A stretch of 57,099 nt of DNA from Halomonas sp. (GCF_017515565.1 NZ_JAFWFN010000024.1:1-57099), one strand, 5' to 3'; shown: positions 17,288-27,235, counted from the stretch's first letter. Notes: generated by a model from the sequence alone, not told the origin. Numbers and translations: made by a program.

Positions 17288-20200
17288 TTACGGCTGGTCG
17301 TGACCTACCGCTGCCTGCTCGTTGTTACTACCTCGGTCAGGATGGCGTTTTCGATAGAGCCAGTCAGACACCGTCGCAATCATAGCGTAGAAGCTAGGAA
17401 TGAACAGGCTGCCCAGCACGGCCACCGAGGCCATCCCCATCGCTACGGTCGTGCCGATATGGTGGCTACTCACGTCGCTAGCACCTGAGGCTAATGCCAA
17501 GGGTAACGTACCAAAGATAAACGCCAGTGATGTCATAACAATAGGCCGGAAACGCAATTCAGCAGCGGAAATAGCGGCTTCACGGATTGTCTTACCCTGC
17601 TCTTTACGCTGCAGTTCGGCAAACTCGACAATCAAAATAGCGTTTTTGGCCGCCAACCCCACGACCACCAGCATGCCGATCTGCACGTAGACACTGGTAT
17701 CCAAGCCTCGCAGCACAATCCCCCCAATACCGCCTAAGAAAGCAAACGGGGTAGCGGTCAGTACCGCTAAAGGCAGCGACCAGCTTTCGTATTGAGCCGC
17801 TAGAATCAAGAAGACCATCAAGATACCAAACACAATCGCCAGGACTGCGGTGTTACCCAGGTTTGCTTCCTGATAGGCCGTGCCCGTCCAGCCCATGCCC
17901 CAGTTAGGGCCAAGGGTGTCTAATACCAAGGCTTCCATGGCCTCAATGGCCTGTGCCGAGCTATACCCTTCGGCAGGGCCGCCTTGGAACTGCGCGCCGG
18001 TATAAACGCCAAAGCGGGAAACCACTGAAGGCCCCACCTGGCGTTCAAGAGTGACAAACTCTGAAAGCGGAATACGCTCGCCATTACCGCCACGAACAAA
18101 CACGCTATTAATATCTTCAGGGGTCTTACGGAACTCATCTTCGTTCTGTAAATAGACCTGGAAGTTACGGTTTTGGTAGCTAAAGAAGTTAACAAAGCCG
18201 TTGCCGAAGGTATTTGAGAGCGCTGAAGAAATGTTCTCTAACGCTACGCCATAGCTCAGCGCCTTCTGCTGATCAATTTCAGCCCGGAAGGAAGGCACAT
18301 TGACGTTGAACGTTGAGAATACCCGGTTTAACGCCGGATGTTGATTCGCGGCACCCATAATTTGCAGCGAGGCTTCGTACAACTCTCGCGGCGAAGCGCC
18401 ATCAAACGATTGCAAAAAGCCGGTAAAACCACCGGTTGTTGAAAGCCCCATAATCGGCGGTACGTTAAACGCCATAGCAGAGCCGCCATCGATACTGGCG
18501 CCTAACTGCATAATGCGGCCTACCAACTCGTCAGCGGTTAAATCACGCTCCGCCCAAGGGTGCATATTAATAAACATAATGCCGCGTGCGGTATTCACCG
18601 CGCCTGACAGGATGTCATACCCCGCCACGGCCGAGGAGTACTCCACGCCGGGGATATCTTCAATGGCCGCGCTCAGCTTGGCCATATAGTTTTGGGTGCG
18701 GTCAAGGGACGCTGCATCCGGTAGCGACACGCTTACCAGCACAATACCCTGGTCGGTTTCGGGCACCAGCGTAGAGGGCGTATTGGCATATAGCCAATAG
18801 GAGCCCGCGCCAGTCGCCACTGTGAGTGCTAGAGCCAGCACCCAGAAGCGCACCAACTTTTTCACACCCCACATATACACAGTCGTGATGCCTGCAAACA
18901 GGCGGTCGAACAGGCGTAGCGGCGTGGTGATCGCGCGCCTAAATGCCGACGGTTTGGGTTTATGTAGGTTGTGCTTAATGAAAATGGCGGAAAGCGCGGG
19001 CGTGAAGGTCAAGGCCATTAATGCCGAGAGCGCCACCGATATCGTCACGGTAATCGCAAACTGCTGATAAATTTGCCCGGTAAAACCACCCATGAAGGCT
19101 ACTGGCACAAATACGGCAGCCATAATCAGGGAGGTGGCAATGACGGGGCCGCCCACTTCTTTCATGGCACGAATAGTGGCATCGCGAACGCTAATGTCCT
19201 CCTCTTCGCTAAGCACGCGCTCGACGTTCTCTACCACCAGAATGGCGTCGTCCACCACTATCCCGATCGACAGCACTAACGCGAATAGCGTCAATAGGTT
19301 GATCGAGAAATCAAACAGGTAGAAGCCCGCAAAGGTACCAATAACCGATACCGGCACCACCGACATAGCGATAACGGTAAAGCGCCAGTTCTGTAGGAAA
19401 ATAAACAGAATGACAATTACGATCAGAAAGGCTTCGATAAAGGTTTTGAGTACCGTTTCTACCGAGGCATCGATGAACAGCGTTGTATCGTAGGGCGTCA
19501 CATACTCAAGCCCCGGCGGAAAGCGCACCGCCAGCTCTTCCATCGTGTCGCGCACCGCTTCAGCCGTTGAAAGGGCATTAGCCCCCGGCTGCTGGTTGAT
19601 GATGATGGGGGTCATCGTCGCACCATTTAAGCGCGCGTTAACCCCGTAAAACGAAGCCCCTAGCTCAATACGCGCAACGTCTTCCAAGCGCAATGAAGAG
19701 CCATCGGGATTGGTGCGCAGATAGATGTTACGAAAGTCGTCTGTATCTGATAAACGCCCGCCAGCGGTAATCGTATAAGTATAAGCACGCGGTTCACTTT
19801 GTGGCGTTGCCGCTAAGTTACCCGCAGGGATTTCGGTGTTTTGCGCCCGTATGGCGGTTGCTACTTCGCTGGGGGTTAAGTCGTACTGGGCCAGCTTGTC
19901 TGGGTCCATCCAGATACGCATGGCGAACTCGCCGCCGCCCAACACCTCAGCATTACCCACGCCGGGCACTTGGCGCAGTTCGTCGAGAATATTAAGGGTG
20001 GCGTAGTTCTGCATGTAAACGTTGTTGTAATCACCGTTTGGCGAGGTCAGCGCCACCAGCATCAGGATCGAATCAGAGCGCAACTCAACCCTGACCCCCT
20101 GAGACTGCACGGCTTCAGGTAGCCGTGAAAGCGCGCCCTGCACCCGGTTGTTGACGTTGATGGTGTTGATATCACCATCGGTGCCGATATTAAACGCCAC

Positions 20201-20479
20201 GCTCAAGCTCATAATGCCATTGTCGGCACTGTTGGAGGTCATGTAGAGCATGTCCTCAACGCCGTTAATGGCCTCAGCAAGCGGCGCTGCCACCGTTTGC
20301 GCAACGGTTTCAGCATCCGCCCCAGGGAACTGGGCTTGCACTGAGACCGTAGGTGGCACAACGCTGGGATACTGCTCAATGGGCAGTATTCGCATCGCCA
20401 GGGTGCCTACCAGCGTCAGGATAATCGCCAGCACCGTGGCGAAAATCGGACGACTGATAAAGAAGTTGGAAAAATTCAT
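17288..20479 (-). CDS. acrB: RND multidrug efflux transporter, AcrB/MexB type (HAE-1)
   Basis: The 1063-residue inner-membrane pump uses proton flow to push drugs, solvents and detergents out through the AcrA-TolC channel. It begins MNFSNFFISRPIFATVLAII and has twelve membrane helices with two large periplasmic loops. The proton-relay aspartates are in SIGIVVDDAILVVENVERV (about residues 405-420) and the relay lysine in GLAAKNAILIVEF in the second half. Its ATG overlaps the acrA stop (TAATG), so the two are translationally coupled. Length is standard (about 1030-1060). The substrate range cannot be read from sequence. Confidence 0.96.
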   Translation of the reverse strand: MNFSNFFISRPIFATVLAIILTLVGTLAMRILPIEQYPSVVPPTVSVQAQFPGADAETVAQTVAAPLAEAINGVEDMLYMTSNSADNGIMSLSVAFNIGTDGDINTINVNNRVQGALSRLPEAVQSQGVRVELRSDSILMLVALTSPNGDYNNVYMQNYATLNILDELRQVPGVGNAEVLGGGEFAMRIWMDPDKLAQYDLTPSEVATAIRAQNTEIPAGNLAATPQSEPRAYTYTITAGGRLSDTDDFRNIYLRTNPDGSSLRLEDVARIELGASFYGVNARLNGATMTPIIINQQPGANALSTAEAVRDTMEELAVRFPPGLEYVTPYDTTLFIDASVETVLKTFIEAFLIVIVILFIFLQNWRFTVIAMSVVPVSVIGTFAGFYLFDFSINLLTLFALVLSIGIVVDDAILVVENVERVLSEEEDISVRDATIRAMKEVGGPVIATSLIMAAVFVPVAFMGGFTGQIYQQFAITVTISVALSALMALTFTPALSAIFIKHNLHKPKPSAFRRAITTPLRLFDRLFAGITTVYMWGVKKLVRFWVLALALTVATGAGSYWLYANTPSTLVPETDQGIVLVSVSLPDAASLDRTQNYMAKLSAAIEDIPGVEYSSAVAGYDILSGAVNTARGIMFINMHPWAERDLTADELVGRIMQLGASIDGGSAMAFNVPPIMGLSTTGGFTGFLQSFDGASPRELYEASLQIMGAANQHPALNRVFSTFNVNVPSFRAEIDQQKALSYGVALENISSALSNTFGNGFVNFFSYQNRNFQVYLQNEDEFRKTPEDINSVFVRGGNGERIPLSEFVTLERQVGPSVVSRFGVYTGAQFQGGPAEGYSSAQAIEAMEALVLDTLGPNWGMGWTGTAYQEANLGNTAVLAIVFGILMVFLILAAQYESWSLPLAVLTATPFAFLGGIGGIVLRGLDTSVYVQIGMLVVVGLAAKNAILIVEFAELQRKEQGKTIREAAISAAELRFRPIVMTSLAFIFGTLPLALASGASDVSSHHIGTTVAMGMASVAVLGSLFIPSFYAMIATVSDWLYRKRHPDRGSNNEQAAVGHDQP

Positions 20480-21771
20480 TATTGCGCGCCCTCTTCCCCT
20501 TCATCTGCTGGCATATCCCCAGCACCTTCGGCCATCTCTTCAGCTGCTTCAGCCTGCGCTTGCTGCTCCTCAGCTTCGGCTTCTTCAGCGCGTTCAACCA
20601 ATTCTCCCGCGTTGTCTTCAAAACGCTTAGGCTCAATCTCCCGGCCCGGCTCTACCCCGGCGGTGTCACCAACGATGACGCGCTCACCCTCTTCAAGACC
20701 ATCGACAATAATCTGCCAAGGGCCTGCCACGTCGCCGAGCTGAACGGTACGCTCACGGGCTTTGCTCTCTTCATCCAGCACAAACACACGCGGCCCCATC
20801 AACCCCTGGGTCACGGCAATTTCTGGTACGGCAATGACGTTAAAGCGCTTTAGCCCCTCAAGGCGAACGCGCACAAATTGACCCGGCAGAACGGCGCCGT
20901 CGGGGTTAGCAAAGCTAGCCGAGGCCTGAACCGTACTGGTGCCGCCATCTACCCGTGAGCCAAGGTAGTTCAGCTGTCCTTCAAGCTCAGAGCCACTGCC
21001 ACCGCTAAGCCCAGGCACCGTCAGGTGGGCGGTGATATCAGAGGCCTCTCCCCCCTCCCCAAGCTGTCGGCGTAGTTCAAATGCATCTCGCTGGGGCAGT
21101 TGGAAACGCACTTCAAGGGGATCTAACGGCGTGATGGTGGCAAGCTCCGTTCCGGGGTTCACCAGGTTACCGACGTTGATTTGGCTTAAGCTGATCATTC
21201 CCGATACCGGGGCAGTGACGTTGGCATAGCCTAAATCGAGATTGGCGCTGGTGAGTGCGGCTTCCGCTTGGGCAACCCGCGCCTGGGCAACACGTTGATC
21301 CGCCAAGGCTTGGTCATACTGCTGGCGGCTCACTGAGTTTTGACTCAATAGCTGTTCAAAACGCTGGGCATCGCGCTGGGCGCGGGCTTGCTCAGCGCGG
21401 GCGCTCTGTAAGTCAGCATCGCGCTGATTAACCGTGGCCTGATAAAGATCCGGCTCGATGGTATAGAGCCGATCGCCTTGTTCGACTAACTGCCCAGGCT
21501 CGAAATGGCGCTCTTCCAGAAAGCCGCTTACCCGCGCGACGAGCGTTACTTCACTATCGCTGCGCAGCAGTGACGGGTAAGACTTGTTTAGCGGTATATC
21601 CTGCCGGGCTACTTCGGCGACTTCCACCGCATGAGGGGGCGCTTCCTGCTGCTGCGCCTGCTGCTGTTGCGGCTGCTCTTGCCCGCAGGCTGCCAGCGCC
21701 AGTGCAGCTATCAGCGTCACTAGACTCGCTCTACCTGAGTGAATCATTTTCTTCATACGTCGAATTCCCAT
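20479..21771 (-). CDS. acrA: RND efflux periplasmic adaptor lipoprotein, AcrA type
   Basis: The 430-residue membrane-fusion protein links AcrB to TolC. It has a lipoprotein signal ending in LALAAC, a lipoyl domain split around a long coiled-coil hairpin (about 110-180, rich in Gln/Arg/Ala: RDADLQSARAEQARAQRDAQ), and beta-barrel and membrane-proximal domains. Two features are unusual: a Gln-rich stretch right after the lipidated Cys (QEQPQQQQAQQQ) and an acidic tail of about 45 residues (residues 385-430) made almost only of Glu, Ala, Gln and Gly. Such tails are rare in AcrA homologues and may be a salt adaptation. Start is 21771 or the second Met at 21756. Confidence 0.94.
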   Translation of the reverse strand: MGIRRMKKMIHSGRASLVTLIAALALAACGQEQPQQQQAQQQEAPPHAVEVAEVARQDIPLNKSYPSLLRSDSEVTLVARVSGFLEERHFEPGQLVEQGDRLYTIEPDLYQATVNQRDADLQSARAEQARAQRDAQRFEQLLSQNSVSRQQYDQALADQRVAQARVAQAEAALTSANLDLGYANVTAPVSGMISLSQINVGNLVNPGTELATITPLDPLEVRFQLPQRDAFELRRQLGEGGEASDITAHLTVPGLSGGSGSELEGQLNYLGSRVDGGTSTVQASASFANPDGAVLPGQFVRVRLEGLKRFNVIAVPEIAVTQGLMGPRVFVLDEESKARERTVQLGDVAGPWQIIVDGLEEGERVIVGDTAGVEPGREIEPKRFEDNAGELVERAEEAEAEEQQAQAEAAEEMAEGAGDMPADEGEEGAQ

Positions 21772-21891
21772 TCATCTTTTTTGAACATTGACGGATAGCA
21801 ACACAGCGCTAGTTCAGTCTGGCGCTAAGTAGGTATTTCTAATATTAAATGAGTATCGCAAGCGCGGTAATAATGGCGGGCATTACTGCCG

Positions 21892-23358
21892 CTAGGCATC
21901 TGGCGTGGGCGGAGCGCCAATATCCAGCGCCCCCTGGTAAGCGTCAGCGTCTCCGCCTTCAGGAAGGGTGAAACTCACGGGATCGCCGGTTAGCCACGCA
22001 TTTACCTCTTCAATAGCGGCAACATCTAATAACCCTGCCTGCTGGCGCAGAGAAAGTAGGTTCACCACATAGTCGTAGCGGGCCTCTGCAAAGTTGGCGA
22101 TGGCGTTATAGAGGTTTTGTTCGGCGTTTAACACATCCACGATGTTACGCGTGCCGACTTCGTAGCCCGCCCGGGTGGCTTCTAATGCGCTGCGGGTAGA
22201 AACAATCGCCTGCTGGCGTGCCTCCACCGTTTCGACGTTATTGCTGACTTGGGTATACAGCGAGCGTACCTGTTGAATCGTGGTGCGGCGCTGAGACTCA
22301 AAGTCGTACTGGCTGCGCTCAAGCTGGAAGGTGCCCTGGCGAATACTTGCGCTCGTGCTGCCGCCCGTATAAATAGGCAAATTAGCCGATACCCCCAATT
22401 GGCTTGATGAGTCATGACCACTGGCAAGGTCGCTATCACTTTCAGCATATTGATAGTTGGCAAACGCCTGAACAATGGGAAGACGACCTGCCCGAGCAAT
22501 CTCTACGCCAACTCTAGAAAGCTCGATACCCGCCCGCTGGGCCAGTACTTGAGGATTACGCTCGATGGCTTGCTCCACCCAGTAATCGCGGCTGCTTGGG
22601 GAGGGTAAGACCACGGGCATATCACCTAACGCATCGATAGTGGCATAGCGGCGCCCAGTGAGCTGTTCAAGCACTTCAAATGCCACCTGCAGATTACTCT
22701 CAGCGGCAATACGGTCGGCCCGGGACTGGTCAAAACTTGCCCGTGCTTCTTCCACTTCAGTAATTGCAATCAGCCCTACCTCAAACTGCTCGCTGGCCTG
22801 CTCTAATTGGCGGCCAATCGCACGCTCCTGAGCTAAGCGCGCATCTAGCACTTCATGGGCACGCAAAATGTCAAAGTAGGCACCGGCTACATCAATTAAT
22901 AATTGTTGCTCGGTGGCCGCCAACAAGTATACCTGCTGATCGATTTGACGCTCAGCTTGGCTTACTTCTTGACGGGTGACCGCATTAAACAGTGCCTGTG
23001 AGGCTTCTAGTGAAAGCGACGCTGTATTGAAGTTGTCATCGCTGACGCCCGCACCTGGGGTGGTGGGATCGGCAACAGCGCCAGCCCTTGCCGAGTTTTG
23101 GCTTTCATACTGGCGGTTATGAACCACGTTACCTGAGGCATTAACCTGCGGCAGTAAACCGCCGTGCACCACATCTCGTGACGCTTCCACACTGGAAAAA
23201 TCTGCGCGTGCCGAAGCCAACGTCGCATTATTGTTGAGCGCATCACGCGTAATAGTAACCAAGTCTGCCGCGTGAGCAGGCAACATCAAGGAAGACGTAA
23301 GCACTGCTAACAGCAGGGGACGAAAAGGGGCATTGACTGCCCAGTGTGCCAGTCGCAT
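21892..23358 (-). CDS. tolC: TolC-family outer-membrane efflux channel
   Basis: The 488-residue protein has a Sec signal (about residues 1-30, ending PAHAAD) and two OEP repeats with long helices, including the TolC-type VRSLYTQVSNNVETVEAR and EVGTRNIVDVLNAEQNLYNA. It forms the trimeric channel for the AcrAB pump, and it is the first gene of the operon, unlike E. coli where tolC is unlinked. ATG 23358 is chosen because it has AGAGG 7 nt upstream and gives a normal signal peptide; the frame stays open to 23406. A 120-nt gap to acrA has no terminator. Confidence 0.93.
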   Translation of the reverse strand: MRLAHWAVNAPFRPLLLAVLTSSLMLPAHAADLVTITRDALNNNATLASARADFSSVEASRDVVHGGLLPQVNASGNVVHNRQYESQNSARAGAVADPTTPGAGVSDDNFNTASLSLEASQALFNAVTRQEVSQAERQIDQQVYLLAATEQQLLIDVAGAYFDILRAHEVLDARLAQERAIGRQLEQASEQFEVGLIAITEVEEARASFDQSRADRIAAESNLQVAFEVLEQLTGRRYATIDALGDMPVVLPSPSSRDYWVEQAIERNPQVLAQRAGIELSRVGVEIARAGRLPIVQAFANYQYAESDSDLASGHDSSSQLGVSANLPIYTGGSTSASIRQGTFQLERSQYDFESQRRTTIQQVRSLYTQVSNNVETVEARQQAIVSTRSALEATRAGYEVGTRNIVDVLNAEQNLYNAIANFAEARYDYVVNLLSLRQQAGLLDVAAIEEVNAWLTGDPVSFTLPEGGDADAYQGALDIGAPPTPDA

Positions 23359-23420
23359 GGGGTTGCCTCTAGGTGTCAGCGTAGGATGGCGCAACACGTA
23401 TGCCATTCAGAAGGAGTGGC

Positions 23421-23446
23421 ATTATAGTTACATTCATGTATGTATG
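23421..23446 (-). promoter_or_regulatory. tolC-acrAB promoter with AcrR-type operator in the spacer
   Basis: On the minus strand a perfect -10 TATAAT lies at 23421-23426. The 20-bp operator-like element at 23427-23446 (pattern TTACATTCA-N4-TGTATG on the plus strand) abuts it and fills the spacer up to TGGCAT, a weak -35 17 bp upstream. Repressor binding here would block RNA polymerase. The element shares 15 of 20 positions with the acrR-promoter site at 12441-12460. Confidence 0.75.
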
Positions 23447-23550
23447 CCAGACTTGTACTTCGTCCATTTATGTGAACAAACGTCTTGTCAAGCCTGCACT
23501 CCCTTACCTTAGCCCAAAGCATCTTGAGCAGGCACCCTTTTAGGTTTCGG

Positions 23551-25518
23551 CTAGCGAAATCCTCTCGGGTCGACTCCCCATTTCTGCAACCTAGAAGAGA
23601 GCGTGGTGGGCTTGAGGCCAAGCAATTCAGCGGCCCCGCCGCCGCCCGATATTTTCCCGCTAGTGATAGCGAGTGCCCGCAGCGTGTTATCCCTCTGACG
23701 CTGACATAATGCTTGCTCCGTCAAAAGTATTTCCGCCTGCGAAACAGTGCGCTCCTCATCGACATTCAGGGGTGCACTACGCAAAGGCGATTCTGTTAGC
23801 AGATCATCAAAAGAGAGCCGCCGATTCTGTGTAACGATCACTTGTCGCTCGATCACATTCTCAAGCTCACGAATATTGCCTGGCCAAGGGTAGCGCTGCA
23901 GAGTCTCCAGTTGAGCCGGCGGTATGCGTACGCCGGGCTTGTTAAACTTGAGGCAGGCGCGGTGTAAAAAATGCCGCGCCAGCAACGGCACGTCTTCAAT
24001 CCGTTTGCGTAGCGGCACCGAATCAATAGGGAATACATTCAGGCGGAAATAGAGATCTTCACGGAAATGGCCTGCATCAATCATATCTCGCAGTTCACGG
24101 TTGGTGGCGGCGATCACCCGCACGTCTACTTCGCGTGTGCGATTATCGCCCACTCGCTCAAACTGCTGATCCTGCAACACTCTTAGCAACTTACTCTGCA
24201 GTTCTAAGGGGATTTCACCCACTTCATCCAAAAATAGCGTCCCGCCGTGGGCCAGCTCAAAGCGCCCGGTACGATCTTGAACCGCGCCGGTAAACGCGCC
24301 TTTTACATGGCCGAAGAATTCACTTTCAAAGAGATCCCGGGGAATAGCTGCACAGTTCACGCGGATAAGCGGCCTGTCGCTGCGCGTGCTGCCCGCATGA
24401 ATGGCACGGGCTATCAACTCTTTACCGGTGCCCGACTCGCCACTAATGAGTACGTTGGCAGTCGTTGGCGCGACCATCTCAATCTGCTTGATTAGCTTTG
24501 CCACCGCTGGGCTATTACCCACAATATTGCGGTGGTTCAGCTCTGCCTTAATCTCTTCTTGAAGGTATTCGTTTTCCAGCTCTAAGCGCTGCTTGAGTGA
24601 TTCCACCTCCGCCAGCGCATCACGCAGTTGCTGCTCTGCACGTTTGCGCTCCCGAATATCGCGGAATAGCACCACGGCACCCACTAACCGGCCCATCTCA
24701 AAAATCGGCGTACTGGTGTACTCAACAGGGATCGCTTCGCCGTTTTTATGCCAGAACACTTCGTTATCGACGTGATGCACCTGGCCGTCGCTGAACGAGG
24801 CATGAATGGGACACTGCTGCACGGGGAAGTGGCTGCCATCGTCATGGGTGTGGTGAAACATTAAGTGGGCATCGTGGCCCACCATATCATCCGTGCTCCA
24901 GCCCAAAATACGCTCAGCGGCAGGGTTAACAAAGGTAGTTTTGCCCTCGGCATCCAGGCCATAAATACCCTCGCCTGCGGCGCTAAGAATCAGTTGGTTC
25001 TGCTTTTCAATCCGCTCAAACACCTGCTCGACACGCTGCCAGCCAACTTCACCCTGGCGGTGCTGACGGCCCAGCTCCGCTTTTGCTCGCCGCTGCTCAG
25101 CTTTATTGCGATCAATCAGCGTTAATAACAGCAACCCTGAGTCTTCAATGCGCAGGGCATAAACTTCCACCCGGTAGGGCTGGCGCAGCATATCGAGTAT
25201 CACCAAATCATCTGACCATGCCGTTTTTTGTACTAGCGCCTCATCGGTAAAGCTGACCCATAGCGGCAGTGACGCGCTTAATCGATGACTAAACGGGGCA
25301 GCCAATGGCTGGGATTCATCAATGCTGGGGGCTTCAATAAGGATGTCTTTAATACGGGGGTCTTCAATACGGTGCTCATCGATACAGAGCAATTCGCAGG
25401 CGGCTTGGTTGGCGGATACCAGCCTGTCTTCATAGGGGTCTATAACGATCATTGCCAGGGGCGAGAACCTGCCCATTAGGGCGCTGGCCGAAGCGTGAGT
25501 GCGCTCTTGTTCATACAT
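23551..25518 (-). CDS. cynF: Sigma-54-dependent activator of cyanate genes, CynF-like, with PAS domain
   Basis: The 655-residue protein has an N-terminal PAS-like region (about 15-135), a PAS domain with S-box (about 175-290: [20 protein letters not shown]), a coiled coil (295-330) and an AAA+ domain with Walker A GESGTGKE (360-367), the sigma-54-contacting GAFTGA loop (407-412) and FLDEVGE (429-435). A Fis-type helix-turn-helix ends it ([15 protein letters not shown]). It is divergent from cynABDS, the order known for cynF in Pseudomonas pseudoalcaligenes. The shared region has a -24/-12 promoter and three dyads, so it probably activates cynA. What the PAS domain senses is unknown. Confidence 0.88.
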   Translation of the reverse strand: MYEQERTHASASALMGRFSPLAMIVIDPYEDRLVSANQAACELLCIDEHRIEDPRIKDILIEAPSIDESQPLAAPFSHRLSASLPLWVSFTDEALVQKTAWSDDLVILDMLRQPYRVEVYALRIEDSGLLLLTLIDRNKAEQRRAKAELGRQHRQGEVGWQRVEQVFERIEKQNQLILSAAGEGIYGLDAEGKTTFVNPAAERILGWSTDDMVGHDAHLMFHHTHDDGSHFPVQQCPIHASFSDGQVHHVDNEVFWHKNGEAIPVEYTSTPIFEMGRLVGAVVLFRDIRERKRAEQQLRDALAEVESLKQRLELENEYLQEEIKAELNHRNIVGNSPAVAKLIKQIEMVAPTTANVLISGESGTGKELIARAIHAGSTRSDRPLIRVNCAAIPRDLFESEFFGHVKGAFTGAVQDRTGRFELAHGGTLFLDEVGEIPLELQSKLLRVLQDQQFERVGDNRTREVDVRVIAATNRELRDMIDAGHFREDLYFRLNVFPIDSVPLRKRIEDVPLLARHFLHRACLKFNKPGVRIPPAQLETLQRYPWPGNIRELENVIERQVIVTQNRRLSFDDLLTESPLRSAPLNVDEERTVSQAEILLTEQALCQRQRDNTLRALAITSGKISGGGGAAELLGLKPTTLSSRLQKWGVDPRGFR

Positions 25519-25581
25519 TGGCGTTTACCTCATGGCTCAGAGGTGATGGGTTTAATAAGCCATTCAATTCCCACGCCACTT

Positions 25582-25632
25582 ACGACTTTTCGTTAATAAA
25601 ACAACGAAATATCGTTATTTACGATTTTTCGT
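25582..25632. promoter_or_regulatory. Three upstream activator-site dyads ACGA-N4-TCGT
   Basis: Three perfect dyads occur: ACGACTTTTCGT (25582-25593), ACGAAATATCGT (25604-25615) and ACGATTTTTCGT (25621-25632), with starts 22 and 17 bp apart. They lie 83-133 bp upstream of the -24 element of the cynA promoter, the usual place for enhancer sites of sigma-54 activators, and 64 bp before the cynF start, so they may also autoregulate cynF. Confidence 0.75.
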
Positions 25633-25714
25633 TACTGCTTATGCGCATAAAAAAGACTGCCTAAAATAGAAATTAAATGTTTAAAAACAGCTAGTTATAA
25701 AATAAAAACCAAAG

Positions 25715-25732
25715 TTGGCACACAAATCGCAA
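25715..25732 (+). promoter_or_regulatory. Sigma-54 (-24/-12) promoter of cynABDS
   Basis: TTGGCAC at 25715-25721 and TCGCAA at 25727-25732 match the YTGGCAC-N5-TTGCW consensus, with the invariant GG and GC exactly 10 bp apart. Only one base (TCGC for TTGC) is off in the -12 box. The start would be near 25742, about 80 nt before cynA. Confidence 0.8.
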
Positions 25733-25820
25733 TAACAAGGGTAGCGCCGCACGCTTTAGTTATTTTTCGCACCAAGACGGCGCAGCCATTTGTTTTTTTG
25801 CTCCTGTGAGGTGAACGTCC

Positions 25821-27233
25821 ATGAAAGACAATAACGACCACAGCAGTCTCGGCAATCCCTTCGATCACCGCCAATCACTTATTCATGGACGGCACTGTGA
25901 TTGCCACGACTGTCAGCCGACGGCGAAATCGATTATCACCCCGGCTCAGGCAGGCGCCTCTTCGGTGCCAACCGATAGCGACGCGATGATGGACCGGATG
26001 GTTGAGAGCGCCCTAGTACGCGGCATGTTTGGTCACAGCGACATGCATCGACGTCAATTTATGAAATTGGTGGGTGGCGGCACCGTGGCCGCGGCGCTTG
26101 CCAGTTTGCTGCCGATGGATGCGATTAAAGCCGCGGTGAAAGAGGATTTAGGCCCACTGGAAAAAACCGAACTGGATATCGGCTTTATCCCCATCACCTG
26201 TGCAACGCCAATCATTATGGCTCACCCTATGGGCTTTTATGAGCGCTACGGCCTGAATGTCAATGTGATTAAAACCGCCGGCTGGGCACTCATTCGCGAT
26301 AACTCGCTCAACGACCGCTTTGATGCTGCCCACATGCTGTCACCCATGCCGCTAGCCATGAGCTTGGGAGCTGGTTCTTCCCAGCGCTCCTTTATTACGC
26401 CTGCGATTGAAAATATCAACGGTCAGGCCATCGTTCTGCATAACGACCATCAAGACAAACGCGACCCTCAACAGTGGAAAGGCTTCACCTTCGGCGTACC
26501 GTTTGAATACTCGATGCACAACTTCCTGCTGCGCTATTACGTGGCCGAGCACGGTTTAGACCCTGATCAAGACATTCAAATTCGCGTAATTCCGCCACCC
26601 GAAATGGTCGCCAACCTGCGCGCAGGCAATATTGACGGCTTCCTGTCGCCCGACCCCTTTAACCAGCGCGCCGTGTTTGAGCGCATCGGCTTTATTCACA
26701 TCCTCACCAAAGATATTTGGGACGGCCATCCCTGCTGTGCCTTTGCGACCAGCGCTACCTTCGCCCGTGAAAACCCCAATACGTACGGAGCCCTGCTGCG
26801 TTCAATTATCGACGCCACACAGTACTCGTCTGACCCGGCCAACCGCTCCGAGATCGCAGAGGCCATTGCCCCGACTAACTACCTTAACCAGCCAGTCACC
26901 GTAATTGAGCAGGTGCTAACCGGGCGCTATGCGGATGGCTTGGGTGAGGTGCAAAACGTGCCTAACCGTATCGACTTTGACCCTTTCCCCTGGCACTCCA
27001 TGGCGGTATGGATCCTGACCCAAATGAAGCGTTGGGGGTATATCGAAGGCCATGTGGATTATCAGCAGGTCGCCCGTGATGTGTTTCTGGCGACCGAAGC
27101 CCGGGATGTGATGCGTGAGCTAGGGTACGACGCCCCAGATGAGACCTCTCGTAACTACGAAATCATGGGTAAAACCTTCGATTACACTCAGCCCGACGCC
27201 TATCTGCAAAGCTTTGCTATCGGCAGGAGTTAA
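25821..27233 (+). CDS. cynA: Cyanate/nitrate ABC transporter substrate-binding protein (NrtA/CmpA family), Tat-exported
   Basis: The 470-residue protein binds cyanate or a related anion in the periplasm for CynBD. The mature part has the NrtA-type opening LDIGFIPITCATPIIMAHP and later WALIRD and LSPMPLAMSLG. Export is by a twin-arginine signal, RRQFMK (77-82) followed by a hydrophobic stretch. The signal is preceded by a 76-residue leader with a HxxHCxCHxC cluster (residues 22-31), long for a Tat signal but known in this subfamily. Ribosome site GTGAGGTG lies upstream. It is first in cynABDS. Substrate is inferred from cynS and cynF; nitrate or bicarbonate binding is the family alternative. 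Confidence 0.88.
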   Translation: MKDNNDHSSLGNPFDHRQSLIHGRHCDCHDCQPTAKSIITPAQAGASSVPTDSDAMMDRMVESALVRGMFGHSDMHRRQFMKLVGGGTVAAALASLLPMDAIKAAVKEDLGPLEKTELDIGFIPITCATPIIMAHPMGFYERYGLNVNVIKTAGWALIRDNSLNDRFDAAHMLSPMPLAMSLGAGSSQRSFITPAIENINGQAIVLHNDHQDKRDPQQWKGFTFGVPFEYSMHNFLLRYYVAEHGLDPDQDIQIRVIPPPEMVANLRAGNIDGFLSPDPFNQRAVFERIGFIHILTKDIWDGHPCCAFATSATFARENPNTYGALLRSIIDATQYSSDPANRSEIAEAIAPTNYLNQPVTVIEQVLTGRYADGLGEVQNVPNRIDFDPFPWHSMAVWILTQMKRWGYIEGHVDYQQVARDVFLATEARDVMRELGYDAPDETSRNYEIMGKTFDYTQPDAYLQSFAIGRS

Positions 27234-27235
27234 CC

